Of a stretch of DNA of 64,000 nt, positions 1-12,420 are shown piece by piece; the first letter of the stretch is position 1, and the number at the start of each line of letters is the position of its first letter. Both the position numbers and the translations under genes were made by a program. Source of the stretch: Anisakis pegreffii (Eukaryota; Nematoda; Chromadorea; Rhabditida; Anisakidae); the NCBI GenBank assembly GCA_035041965.1, contig JAPYMA010000586.1:62001-126000 (forward strand), given 5' to 3'. The notes under the pieces were generated by a model. It worked only from the letters and a program-made list of their open reading frames with translations, was not told the DNA's origin and ran no database searches.

Positions 1-834
1 AGCACATTGGTGTTTTTGGTGCAGACGTTTCACACCGACATTAAAGGTTTCATTTTTGGAATTCACAAAGTTTTGCTGGAATGGTTTTCCCTTAAACCTC
101 TTGGATGAAATCTATCTGCTTTTCTCATTTTGACAGCACTCCAAATTTGTTTTGATTGGAAATCGCTGATTTGATTGGGATTTGCAGGAGTTTTACGAAG
201 AAGTTGGCAATGAGGAGATGGAAATTATTTTTGTGACAGCTGACAGGAATGAGAAGGCGATGATGGATTATTATAATGATTCACATGCAAAATGGTTGTA
301 TATTCCGTTTGGGAACTCGCATATTGAGTGAGTGTTGGATATTTTCGCATTTGATCGATGAAAACAGAAAAATGCTCGACAGTCTGATCAGAGAGATAGG
401 CAATCATGCTCGTATTATTTGAGTGATGTCCACGAGTACATTATCGATATTTCAGTATGTTATGGAAAAAGTATGGCGTGCGAACAATGCCGACACTCAT
501 TATTATCAAGCCGGATGGAAGCGTGATCACCAGAAATGGTGTTTCAAACGTTAAGGTCAGCATCCAATCGGAAACTTTTCTTTGTGAATTTGCAGTTGTC
601 TTCGCGAATGTCTTTCGTTTCATTCTCAGAGGAATTCTTGACTTTTACTCATTGCCTATAGTAGATCAAACACCTCGTTCGATTAGATGTATAGTTAATT
701 TTTAAAGTTAAATTCGTAAAATGTCGAACTTTTCAAATAATGGATTTTAGAGGAGAAAACCCACTGAAACGCTACGACAATGGAAATATGGTGAAGTGGT
801 CGAAGAGAGCAAAAAGAAATGCTCAATTATGTAA
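1..834 (+). CDS. Nucleoredoxin/tryparedoxin-like protein, 3' part (5' end outside window)
   Basis: This is the C-terminal part of a thioredoxin-fold redox enzyme of the nucleoredoxin/tryparedoxin group, which reduces or isomerises protein disulfides. I join four exons, 2-46, 188-327, 456-555 and 751-834, and the phases agree at every junction. The first exon opens inside the catalytic strand with AHWCFWCRRFTPTLK, so the active-site pair is C-F-W-C where the family usually has C-P-P-C. Next come EFYEEVGNEEMEIIFVTADRN and, after the second junction, KYGVRTMPTLIIIKPDGS, which holds the cis-proline (MP) and the family's conserved KPDG. The last exon ends KKKCSIM and stop, a classical CaaX box after basic residues, so the protein may be prenylated and membrane-bound. 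An AATAAA lies at 1107-1112. The family call is firm; the lipid anchor is inferred from the motif. Confidence 0.88.
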
Positions 835-2155
835 ATTGTTGTTATGGCTGACTCAGCCTCGCGCATTGATTGTGATTCGTTTTTGTGTTTCCATAATATG
901 ACTGATGCTCATTTGATAGAAATCATTAATTTTGATTATATTCTGATAAAATTTTGTTCATATTGATATCGGTCGACGAGTATATAATGTAAACGTACGG
1001 TTTGAGCGAGTTTCATGAAACTTTACAGTAAGATAAGCTCAGATTGATATTTTATTCTATTGACAAATGCAACCTTGTGTGATTCAACCGAATTGCAATC
1101 GAATATAATAAACAACGAATTCAATTAACGCTCAGTACTCGATGCGAACATCTCAATTATTGAGTACCATTGTTATCTATGTTTGATCATCTCAGGAGAG
1201 CAAAAACCACATTTTCGTGGTCGCCGACTGAAAAATTTCGTCTCCGTCGTTCCCTGTCCCTGACATGAGTTTTTTCCGTCCCCGTACCACAGTATGAATT
1301 ACACAAAGAGCTCAAGAAAATAAACCTGCCAAATGGAAAATTACATGAGTACTCAATTGAACGGTAAGCGTGGTAAGACGACTTGATTTTGGATGATGCT
1401 ATCGTAAAATAATCACACAGAACATTCAGTTGAACAAGGTTGCGTGAGTTTTGTTTGAAGAATGTTTCGAATGATACACTTTGAGTTGACGATGGCATAG
1501 AAACGAGTTTATTCGGAACGGAGGAATTACGAGCGATTCACATTCATCCATCCATTCATGTGCGCATGCGCACTCGCGATCATGCATGACATAAATGTAC
1601 GACGACGTATTCATGCAATTGGACAACAACATCATGACAACTACAAGACATCATCTATCGACTTCGTTCATTCGCTCACCTTTCTTTTAGCGGTTATAGC
1701 AGTCATTCACTGTTCATCTTGTTACATCTTATTTAGATGGGATGAGCCGTGACCTCTCGACTTATCTGAACATTCATTTATCGAGCAGTTGTTTCTTTGC
1801 TTATTGTTCAGCAACGCAAAAGTCGTCTTCGCTCGACAACCGATGTTTTCTCATCAGTTTTGTCGAATTTATTAAATCTTATAAAATAAGAAAGATATTG
1901 CAGTCTAAGATACAAGTTATTTCGTGCTGATACGGTCCGCTAGTAAAGCTCTAATGAGTCATGCACACTCGTGAAAGCTAGTCATTTCACTTATTAGAGA
2001 GCTAACAGTGGATGGTCTTGCAACGTTGCATGATGAAATTACGATAAGCAAGTTGAAGATAATGATGACTCGTAGAAATGAACGTTAATCGATGTTTGTG
2101 AATGTATTGGTGTTCGATCTCGCTGTCTATTCGAATTTGTTTAGCATATCAAAAA
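835..2155. other. Intergenic gap, no gene recognised
   Basis: Nothing here could be tied to a protein family. A 103-codon ORF on the minus strand (1187-1498) has no domain and no splice-consistent partners. The first few hundred bases are probably the 3' UTR of the upstream gene, and the last part should hold the promoter of the MESH1 gene. Confidence 0.5.
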
Positions 2156-3543
2156 ATGGCTGAAGGTGGCGATGGAAAACCTCCAGAAAAGAAGACTAAT
2201 CCGCCACCGGCATATGGCGATATTTTTCCGGGTCCGGAGAAGATCGCCAGCATCTATCCAGGCATGCCAGAGGACAAAAGTGATGAAAATGGCAAGCTTG
2301 ACGATTCAAAGAATGGTGGACCACTGCCGGAGAAACCGGAACTTTCGGATTCTACCGATATGGCGTTGATGATGAAGGCGCTGGATTTTGCGGCACGACG
2401 ACATCGACATCAGCGCCGAAAAGATCCTCCACAGACTCCGTTCATCAACCATCCGATTGGTAAAATCTCTTCCATTCTTGCGCAAGTGATCATTACACAC
2501 CGATATCCTTTGCTGCTCAATCGTAATTGTTTGATCACTACTCAGAGTGCACGCAATTGATTGCAGGTGTCGCCTATATCCTAACGAATGAAGGTAAGGT
2601 CAACGATCCCGTAACACTTATGGCTGCTGTTCTGCACGATATCGTCGAAGATACGAAGACGACTCAACAAGAAGTGAAGGAACTTTTCGGTCATGAAGTA
2701 ACTTTTCATGTGTTTTATCGATTTTTCATTCGAACTTCTTGAATATCCCGTAAATCATTCCCCATTTCAGTTTAATTCATGCACGAGTCCCCTTACGATA
2801 CTAATAATAAGTTGCATCTGCGCTCATACCGAAAGCATTGAAATTTGCAGAAGAGCAAATAAATAAACATATGAATCAGTGAATAAACGAAATTGAACTG
2901 CGCGAATTCCTCAGAAAAATCTAGCAACTCAGCATCCTAACCTCACCGTAAACTGATCATTTCAATTATTCATGTTCACCTTCAGGTAATGACAGTGGTT
3001 AGCGAATGTACACTCGACAAATCACATTCGCGTGAATCCAGAAGGAAATTTATGTTGGAGAACGTAACGAAGCTCACTCACAGAGTACTTTCTTCACATT
3101 CCATTGTGTTTCAACGTCTCACGCTGATAGCAAAAGATGTGCAGACTGAAAAATGTGCCCGAACATAAAACAGGCTTATTTGTAGTCGGAATATAGCTTG
3201 ATGGCGCATATGTCCATAATTCCGCCAATTTTCACGTAGAATACTCCATCTGATATTACTGGAATGAATGATAAACAGACGTACGAGATTCGAGAGCAAA
3301 TTAAAGAGAGTGATCAGTGTGCAGATCAGTTGAAGATTCAGTGATTTTCAGGCTAAACTCGTCGAACTAGCGGACAAACTGTACAATTTGCGTGATATTG
3401 AGCGTGTTCTACCAATTGGATGGAACGGACATCATAAGAAGGAATACTTCAAATGGGCCAAAGAATATGTGTCCAAAATGAAAGGGACTAACGATGGTCT
3501 GGAGATGGCGCTGGACGATGTTCTGAACAGGAACCTTAAATGA
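2156..3543 (+). CDS. MESH1: MESH1, metazoan SpoT-like (p)ppGpp/NADPH hydrolase
   Basis: MESH1 (HDDC3) is a small HD-domain hydrolase that removes the 3' phosphate from ppGpp, and from NADPH in animals. Four exons, 2156-2459, 2567-2697, 2986-3084 and 3352-3543, join in phase into 241 residues. The HD core is clear: [22 protein letters not shown] (metal-binding His about 99), [13 protein letters not shown] (H125, D126, E129, D130) and [14 protein letters not shown] (Asp about 186). All metal-binding and general-base positions are therefore kept. The start is the ATG at 2156; the longer ORF upstream adds residues without family likeness. Odd points are an N-terminal extension of about 65 residues, rich in Pro, Lys and acidic residues and carrying a PPAY motif at 17-20, and TLDKS where the family usually has TDDKS. 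Identification is firm. Confidence 0.93.
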
Positions 3544-4994
3544 GTGTTGATTCGAGCGGAATATTTCTGTCGTCAAAGCATTAATCTATTACTCAATTCT
3601 ATCTCCTCATATTAATAAGTAATTGTATCCGAATACAGAAACATCGTATCAGTGGGCGTTTCGCTTATGGCTTGGTTGATCCTCATTCGATACATAATTT
3701 GTTTTGATTCATTCTGATAAACCACTTCTTTATCTATCTTTGCCCTCATTTCATGCGCTGCAAACTGCTTTCATCAACGATTTACAACATGCATTCTATG
3801 CGACTTATTGATAATCTTGTTCTTAGAAGTATCAGTTCGTTGGGAGGGTATTTTTATGATTGAATGCGATCAGAATATGAGATGCAAAATACTCACCTAA
3901 AATTTGCATTCTCTCATCACTAACGATAAATAACCACTTATAAATAAATACTTCAAAGCATGATTACGCCCACTACCTCTGTTTTTACCAGTCGATGTTT
4001 AGAATATCCTCATCATTCAGCATTCATTCCCTGATATTATCATCGTATTCATTTAGAGTGAATCATCTTCAATAATTTCGCCACCAAAAAACTGCTCCAA
4101 ATGTACGCAGCAAAAAACTAATCGGATCAGCACGTTCGAGTGTAGCAACGAAATTTTTGAATGGATTATAAGATTAATATTAATTTGAAATTGAAATATA
4201 ACTATGAGGTTGTTCGAATAAGCTGCTGAACGAGATTGCTAAATGATTCATGCGCTGCAATATTCATGCAAAGAAGATAGTTTGCATGATGGTATAAATG
4301 TGTCTGTACGTAAACTTCAAACACATACAAATGATACACATCAGTGAGCTTCTATCGAAATGTTTGCCAATGGGTGCCGCTGAATTCGAGTGAACCATAC
4401 CATTTTCATGTCGCATTTCAGTCATCTGGCCATTGAGATTCGAAATTTGTTGACGATCATAAATGCGAGCATCTTCCACGATCAGTGGACATGTAAACGC
4501 AGTTTACGATACGTTTTGAAAACCGCTTCGTTTTCGGATTGATGCCCTGGTGGAGCGAAGACCAGATCTCGCTCAATACGCCAGTATTTTTCCGTATCGT
4601 GTCATTGTGCCCTCATTTATCCAGTTTTGCTCAACGCCTTTGTGCTATCGGCTATTTTCAATCGCTATGAGGCATATTAGAAGTTCATTATAACATAAAA
4701 GTTCATTACCACCTGAATTTCATGACATATCTTTAAAATTGTTTCACTTGACACTAAAAACATCCATTGTAAAATCTGACAGCATCGGTTTTGGCTATTA
4801 GACTTGAGACATGGAACGCATTTATTATACAACACTCCCCATTCAATTTATTGTATAATCATATTAGTTCTGTTCATTATTTGATTCGACAATTTTGGAT
4901 TTGTAATGTCAGTTTCTTTCTACTGCTTTTTCCAGATACAGCGATTAGCTGCTTCAAACTGTGAAGTTTCAATAAACAATTCAAGACATTGCAA
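3544..4994. other. Intergenic gap, no gene recognised
   Basis: This stretch lies between two plus-strand genes. A 71-codon minus-strand ORF at 4264-4479 begins plausibly but matches no family I know and has no clear splice sites in phase, so it is not called. The promoter of the following Ly6-type gene should lie at the right end. Confidence 0.45.
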
Positions 4995-5590
4995 ATGATC
5001 TACAGCTCTGCACTGATCTTGCTGTATGCAGTATCAAGCTCTATAGCACTAGAATGCTATCGTGGTAGTAACTTGTATAATGAGGCAGCGGTTTATACGA
5101 AAACTTGCACCGAGAATAAATTTACATATCAGGGACACTGGTGTATAAAAGTGATAAGTGGCGATAACGTTGTTCGTAGCTGTGATGAACTGAACTTATG
5201 CAAGGTAAGTGAACCATCCATCTGATAGTGTCTCAGTTTTGGCGATTGTCACGGCAACTTTCAAAGATCCTCGCTATGTGAATGCGGGTTTCACTGAGAA
5301 TTTTTTGATCGAATCTTTTGGAAAAGTGAATATTTCTTCCGAGCTTAAAGGTCTGCTAAAAATCCTGATCACACACTTCATTACTATGCCATTTGTTGTG
5401 CTATTAATAAAGAAATCGTTGTTTATCGTTTCAGAGACAAGGCGATAGCTGCATGAGGGATACGGTCTATGGACAAATGCGAGGTGAACTCTGTTGTTGC
5501 GATTCGAATTTGTGTAATTCTGTGCAACGTTTCAGTGCATCTCTTATTACCGTTCTTCTCACAGCAATTATTCAATTTACAAACTTTTGA
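4995..5590 (+). CDS. Ly6/uPAR-type cell-surface protein with likely GPI anchor
   Basis: This is a small secreted three-finger (Ly6/uPAR/CD59-type) protein of 121 residues from two exons, 4995-5204 and 5435-5590, joined in phase 0 by a GTAAGT donor and a TTTCAG acceptor. The N-terminus MIYSSALILLYAVSSSIA is a signal peptide. The mature part starts LECYRGSN. Further cysteines sit in KTCTE, HWCIK, RSCDELNLCK and DSCMRD, and the domain closes with LCCCDSNLCNS, the CC-x(n)-CN ending of Ly6 domains. A C-terminal hydrophobic stretch follows (SASLITVLLTAIIQFTNF, stop), as expected for a GPI-attachment signal. The start is the first ATG; reading could only extend upstream by a non-ATG codon. The exact partner or function cannot be read from the sequence. 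Confidence 0.85.
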
Positions 5591-6045
5591 TAAACTATAT
5601 AATCGTAAAAACATCCGGATCATTGTGTTCTTATCATTCAGATTCATTCTGATCAGATTGATTGAAAGAACATCTTTGTGAATTTACTCGAATGGCAATA
5701 ATAAATGCTAAGTAATAACAGCAACTTGTTAAAAGTTTGCAAACTACTGTGAGAATTACGCAGCTTCATTGAAAGCAGGTGTCTAAAATTGTGCTGAATA
5801 CTTCGAGTGCTCATACAAGTGCTGAAAATCGCGAGCCGATCCCCGGAAATGATCCGGTATATTGTGAAGTGATTCATGAGCGAATAAGACCTGAAACTTT
5901 ACCGTATTTAAAGTTGATGCGAACAACGATAGGGATCATAGGATTTCGGCCTTTCTTTACTCACATCTTATGGGCTTTGTATCTTTTGAGCACAGGATTT
6001 TGATACTTCGTTCCAACCAAGATCTACCGTATCCCTAAGTCTCAC
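5591..6045. other. Gap between convergent gene ends
   Basis: This is the space between the stop codon of the plus-strand Ly6-type gene and the stop codon of the minus-strand TRPV gene, so it should hold both 3' UTRs. A 74-codon plus-strand ORF (5779-6003) shows no family likeness and is left out. Confidence 0.5.
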
Positions 6046-9000
6046 TCAAGGCCTGAACCTATCCATAACCTGGACCATATTCAACTGTTCATGATTAAAT
6101 ATCTGAGGAACAAAGGAGCGCCTGTGAACACATGTTTTTTATCGAGATCGACCACAGATAGACCCAAGAGGTCAGTAGAGGGATATTCGGTGGCTTTTAT
6201 CAAATGACCAAGGCTGAACGTCTCACCTTAAGACGCCTCCTCAACGACCTGTGCTGTGCATCTTTTACAGATTTCAGCTTTTCAGCACGTTCTTGTTTTT
6301 CTCGTGCCGAAAGATTTTGCACCTAAAAGTTTAGATCGTTGCTCACATACAGATGCATACTGCTCATACCACTCTTGAACTTATTCAACTGAACGGATTC
6401 TTGGATTGAGACCGATCAGCGACTGCGAAGTTATTTATCGGCTTCTGTCAGAGAAGGCCAATGAAAGGTATCTGCTTCGCGCATCTGGTTCGTTTGCAAA
6501 ATCATGCATCATCGATTGGATAGCAACATCAACTTTAGCGGTGTTCGGACAGTATGGTCATCCTGATTAGTTGATAAAGAAGGAAGCGTAATCACGAGAA
6601 CCTCAATTTTTTTGGTGACGATGAATGCACGACGCGTTTTGTCCTCTTGCATTGGTCGTGAGTACTGAATGAGAGCATGCAGACGATCTTCGGGTTTCAT
6701 TGAGAGTTCAACCATTAAAATCACTCGTGCCACCTGCAAGCAGCGATTAAGTGCGAGAAGAAATGGAATCTAGTTAACTGTGTGCCATCACCTTGAACAT
6801 GAGTCAATGGGAATGAATCAACAGGGTTCAGAACGAACCTGTCGTTTCCATTCTTGTTGTGTTTGCGCGATCTGATTGAATGTTCGAGTTAACATCGCAA
6901 TTAGTAAATTGATCATCAGCAGACTAACCAATAACTGATAGATTATAAAGAGTAACTGAATAAAGTACATCACTATTCGAGCAAACTCTGATTCATTAAG
7001 AAAAGGCACTATAAAACAGTTGTTAGAAACATTGACAAAAACCGTAATTTTTTGCAAACAAACTGAATTCAATAGGATATCGTTAGCAAGAAAAAGTGTA
7101 GTATTTCATAGCGATTGTGAATGTTACGATCAAAAGAATACATATATCTACTATCTCTCACCTTGCCAACAGTCCTCATGAAGCTATATGGGCAATGATG
7201 AAGATGTCGATAGAGTACTGTATACTCGCCAAGAGTGGTCATAAACAAACGAATCGCCGCTTCACACGGCGACGACATATCGAAATTTGATGATGTGCCT
7301 TTTATGTAATGAACTGGATGCTTCAATACTTCCGTCGTGTTCGTATCATTAGAATATGCCCTCTCACGATCACACGCTAAGAATACGACAAAAAATCCTG
7401 AGAAGAGTTACGTATGAGTCCATGCACATGCTTCTCGGCAATATGAATGTGATCTGATCATTGATCATTTGGTTACGATAAATGTGAAGCGTTTTTATGC
7501 GAGGATTTCTGAACAGTGGAAACAACATTTGCTATCCAGGCGAAAAAAGCATCCAATTGGAAAAGTCCTGCCATATTTCATGCTGACTCGGAAGATTTGC
7601 CTCAAAAAGCCTGTCCTGATGGAACAATATGAATCATTCAGTAATATCAACTGAAATGACCTTGTGAAAAACCGAGCACGAAAATCGCGTAAATGAGGAG
7701 GAAACGACTGATATCCCTCGTAACAATGTTATATATCATCAACACGAACGGTCCAACGAATTTAACGGCCCTGAATGCGTGACAATTGTTGACAGTTTCA
7801 TGGTGGTAATCAATGCTTGTCTCAACTTACAAAACGAACTCTCGAAATCAGTCAAATGAAGTATTGCGGTGTAGTGTTCGTCGATTAAGTACTGAAATGC
7901 AGGACTCACCTCAGAAAGAAGAGGAAATGTACTGCAACGCATAAAACGATAATCACTGACAGAATGTCGTCAAGAAGTAGTGCCACTTTACCGAGGGTAC
8001 AACAGAGACGAATCGGTACAATGGCTAATACGAAGAAAAACGAACACTTATAGGCAATCTTTGCAGGAAACGCTTTCTGAAAGATGAATACCACTGTAAT
8101 CCCACATCAACATTAGATGCTGACTGTGAATCTCACGGAAGTTGAATGAAGCATATTGACATTCAAAAAATCGAGTCAATAATTTGCATTGACTGAAATG
8201 GAACTGATCGATTTCGTACTCGCTACGCTAATCTAAAATATTCAAAAAGTCAGCAAAAGTATTTCTCTGGCCGAATCGGTTTCATGATTATTCAACTTCC
8301 CGAGAACTCACGAGTACTTTCCACATCCGTCTGCGTCCACAATTGCGCAAATCTTGAAAATCGTCAAGAATTTGGTAGATCGTAGCTATAAGAATATAAA
8401 CCTCAGCGATGATGAGAATCTGAACAGAGTATTCCGTTGTTGCATGAAGATGGATAATCAGTCAACAAATATATCAAACAAACCAGAGTCTTATCTAATG
8501 GTTTAGATTCAATACGAATGCTTTCAGACCAAATAGGTTCCGTGAATATCACAAAAGAACTGCTCACCAGTTGTTCTGTTGAGTTTTCGTGGCTCGTATA
8601 GTACCAAGAGATTTGACATTCATGCAATATTGACGCAGCTTAAATTTTATCGCAATGATCATTCGAATAATCATTATCATTGACTTGTTTACGGTATTAT
8701 TACTATCATCATGTGCGCATTCGTTCACATGAACGAAATGAGATAAAGCCTGGTCAATAAGATGCGTCAATTCGCAGACAGACAACTTACTAATTTCAAC
8801 ATTGTTCGTCATATTGAACTCCTCCTGATCACCGTCCGGTATTGTCAGCGCACTTGTTCCGTCCTTTAGTATCAAAATAGTATGAGTGCTTAACCAAGTT
8901 AAACGTTTCCATTCATGAATTTTCCTCATTCTCAAAGCTTCTCTGAGAACACTTCAATTCATCAATTCTGAACCAACCACATATTGCTTTAAATTCTACT

Positions 9001-12000
9001 CAGTTTTGATCATTCGCTATGAGCAAATCTTTTCGATCGTATAAATGTGCTCTGTTTTATAGATTTCTTAGCACTGCAATGAGATTTGATAGACTCGCAG
9101 TAATATTTGATCAACAGAAACCAACTGGGCGTGTGCGAAATTGCGATATTTTCACTGTGCAATGTATCAGTGAGCATTGAATGTTTGAAAAGGCGAACCT
9201 TCACGAAACGAGTCGACGAACGACACATGAACACAATAAAAACCGCGACAAAATAGGTGAAAAATGCGATGAATGATATCACGAGTCTGTAAGCACTCTT
9301 TTTCGAGAATTTAATTGCATTTTGACATTGAATCATGAAAATGCCCTGGCTGGATGAGATAACTTTGTGAATTACTCATCGTTAAATTGGATGCAACTCA
9401 GTGCTACATTCAAATTTGAGTTGTTCTCATGAAAACTTCTGAAATCCTATTAGTGAGCAATGCACCATTGGAATGGTTGATTCTTGGATCATGCATAAAT
9501 CTAGTAGCGCTATTCAACAAACGGATCAATCACCTTCCGCGAGCGAATGCTTTCCATTTAGCGGTCAGCAAGTCTTCCATAAGACCATCAAAGAGGTCAA
9601 GGTGTTCACGTTTTTCCTGCAACAACAAACACTACTGAACGAATTTCGCTGGTGAGTGAGAAAAAGGAATTTGTTGCGAGTTGGGACTGCTAATGATGGA
9701 CTGGTATTTAAGCTGGTATTTTGCTGTGATGCGGAAATGATTTCCATTTGTAAAATGGGTTCGTCGAAGTAAAGAACATACATTATAAACAACCATTGAT
9801 AGGGCACTATCCTCGTTCAGTTCACCGTCCCTTTGGTTGATGGTGTCGATGTTTTCGAGAGGATACGATATGACTGCAACACCGTAATGAGACCATCTCA
9901 CATCCGCTTCAAGTTTCAGCACTTCTTCGAACATCTACAATAAACAATTTAAATTTTTAGTCTCCATCAGGAACAACTGAAAACGAACTGATCTAGTGCT
10001 GTGATCTGTGATCTTTGTCACAGTAGTAGCGAGCAATCGAGTAATTATTTGTTTAGAGAATACAGCAGAGGAATAAAGTCAGATTAAACTTATTGTTAAT
10101 CAAAGATGACCGAATGCATTCCATTTATTACTTCAGCTTTACACTCATACTTAGTCTCATCACGCTCCGATGGATACCTTTCCATCAAATAATATTCAGC
10201 AGTGTTTTTCACACTTTCAGGGCACTCCGATTAAGAATGAAACGAAATATCAGAAATGATGTTCTCGCCTCTTTTTTAGCAAGCTTTGCTGCGAGCGTTA
10301 ACGGTGTATAGTGTTGCTCGTTGAAGATATGCAGGTTAGCGCCGCTATCATACGCTAATTGTACCATATTCTGCAATTTTGCTGAGATTAGTTGACAAAA
10401 TGCTCTTCAATTGGCCATTTGAATAGTTCAGATACAACACTCTTGACAGTCAACTCCTTGATCCGTTTATATATGAATAACCCATCCGGCAGATCACCAA
10501 AAAGAAAAAAGTGCTTTAAAGTTTCACAAATGTAATCGCATGAAAAGCTTGGAGAAAAATGCTTGCTGCCCACCCATTTGTTATGGATGACGGCCAGATG
10601 GAGTGCCGTATTTCCGTTGGTATCCTTCAGGTTTGGATCTGCACCTTTGGCTATCAATAATCGGAATGAATCCATCTGATTCGCACAAATCGCATACGAA
10701 AGAGGATATTCACCAAAATACATCTTCCTTCAATTCTTAACTTCATCATAGAACAATCATAAAGAGTTAATCTCTTCAGTGGAACTTCGATAATGCCGCA
10801 CAGTTCTACAGCATCATTATCTTCATAAAAATCGTTTGAAATTTTCGTTCATTTCTGTGTTTTTGCCTTTTCCGTTCACATTAATAGCAAGAAATAAGAT
10901 GAACTGCACTGAATCTTTCTGCTTTTTGCTGCATTGTTCTAAAGTTGATCATTTTGTGCATAATCATGCATTCTTACCCATTGTAATCGGTTTCCAAGTC
11001 CATTTCAACCCATTCGTGCTCGAGTGAATCGGTTCTTGTCGATTTCTGATCGTCCGGACAGAACAGTGCACCAACACTCCGTGCATGAACATCGGCGCCA
11101 TTTTGCAACAAAAAATAGACCATTTCAGGGTCTTCATTCATTATGGCTTGATGCAGTGGCGATAGACCTTCAATGAAACACCCCGACTGCGTTCGATGAA
11201 GACAATTCTCGAGGGGAATCCTCAAAAGAAACCTTTAACGGTTGAGTTTTATTGCACTCACCATAGCACTCCTCACTCACGCAAATGTCATTGACAAGTT
11301 TGGGAAACATTTTTATGAGTTTACGAGCGAGTGAATTGTGTTGCCGAGTTCCATTCAACAAACACGCTCCAAGCAGAGTTTCACCCATCGCACCACGTTC
11401 CTTCAGACTCCACACTATTTCACGATATCGGTCTTTTTCGTCGTTTCCTCCTCCATCGAGCAACTTCAAAACTGAAATTATTCCATATCGTCTCCAGTAA
11501 ATATTCGATTGATCACTCCAACGCTCTCTTTCCACAATTGTGGTATTTTCAATCGCATTATAGAAGGAAAGTGACTGATTCGGAGTGGCGACATTAATAT
11601 AAGCCATTGATGAATTGAGAAAGTGACTTATCTTACATGCATTTTGAAAGTATTCTTTCTATCTCCAAAGTTACAAAGTAAGTTACAAAGTCCGTTGACT
11701 TCTTTACCTTTTCGGACGTTCGCTGGATTGGTATATTCCTGATCGACCGCTTCCAGTACGTTTGGACCTTGTTTACCTTTGCCTTTTCGCCGATATAACG
11801 CACTCAAAAGGGCATTGCGCTGACGGTTTCTGATGAGTATAAGCTCTGAGATCGGTGCCAGCTTACCGTGACCACCACGGTACATTAACGGCTTCACCTA
11901 GAATCTCAACGTTGAGAAAAAACCAACTTCGTTCCTCACTGCAAGCCAAACTTAACTCTCAATCTGTGTCTGATGTCTGATCTCCTCTACGATCAAATGT

Positions 12001-12420
12001 TCATGAGCAAACATTAAGAGATCAGGAGTCGTACCATGAACAAATTAATTGAACCGGCATTTGTTCCGAGGTAATCCTAAATTTTTTATTGATACTGTTA
12101 GCAGATCGACGGAATCGACTGTTGAGAAGAAAGTGGAAGAAGGTGAATTCTGTCTCACCTACCTCTTTAGCGATAACTTCGTCAATCAACGATTCGTCGC
12201 CGGTGGCAATTGCGTACCGAATAAAAGGAATCAGCAAGCCACCGCCCATCGTATCGGTCAGTCTATAAACGGGGTTGTTCTTCACTGTCGTATCGGCTCG
12301 TGCTCGTTTCTCTGCAGTCATATCCCCATCCGAAGTCCACTCCTCTTTTGGCTGAACGGTATCCAATCGATCCATTTCTTTGACATATTGTTGAGAAAAG
12401 ATTCTGCTATGATTAGCCAT
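6046..12420 (-). CDS. TRPV cation channel, OSM-9/OCR type
   Basis: A TRPV channel, a sensory non-selective cation channel of neuronal or ciliary membranes in nematodes. Nineteen phase-consistent exons (high to low): 12420-12163, 11897-11708, 11654-11262, 11167-10978, 10727-10574, 10370-10269, 9934-9782, 9616-9534, 9349-9199 (or from 9295), 8863-8791, 8638-8568, 8419-8318, 8076-7910, 7770-7661, 7376-7162, 6985-6839, 6733-6602, 6322-6227, 6102-6046; about 947 residues. Landmarks in order: GGGLLIPFIRYAI; VKPLMYRGGHGKLAPISELI; ankyrin repeats (GLSPLHQAIMNEDPEMV, FGEYPLSYAI, GNTALHLAVIHNK); the family motif LFCPDDQKSTRTDSLEHEW; LKLEADVRW; TM1-TM4 (exons 9, 11, 12); TM5 RFLLIYAIFVLGFSQA; pore AAIRLFMTTLGEYTVLYRHL; TM6 and TRP region INLLIAMLTRTFNQIAQTQQ; C-terminal ELSMKPEDRLHALIQYSRP and a coiled coil. 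The TM1-TM2 loop has N-glycosylation sites. Weak points are the exon 2-3 acceptor, the exon 9 start and a GC donor after exon 6. OSM-9 versus OCR cannot be settled here. Confidence 0.93.

Noticed and set aside
1187..1498. 103-codon minus-strand ORF
   Set aside because: No recognisable domain and no splice-consistent neighbours.
4264..4479. 71-codon minus-strand ORF starting MEDARIYDRQQ
   Set aside because: It looks plausible at first, but the second half is hydrophobic noise and no in-phase donor or upstream exon could be placed.
11170..11261. Open extension of the TRPV third exon past the donor
   Set aside because: The family sequence requires a splice at ECYG into GLSPLHQAIMNED; the read-through residues have no likeness.
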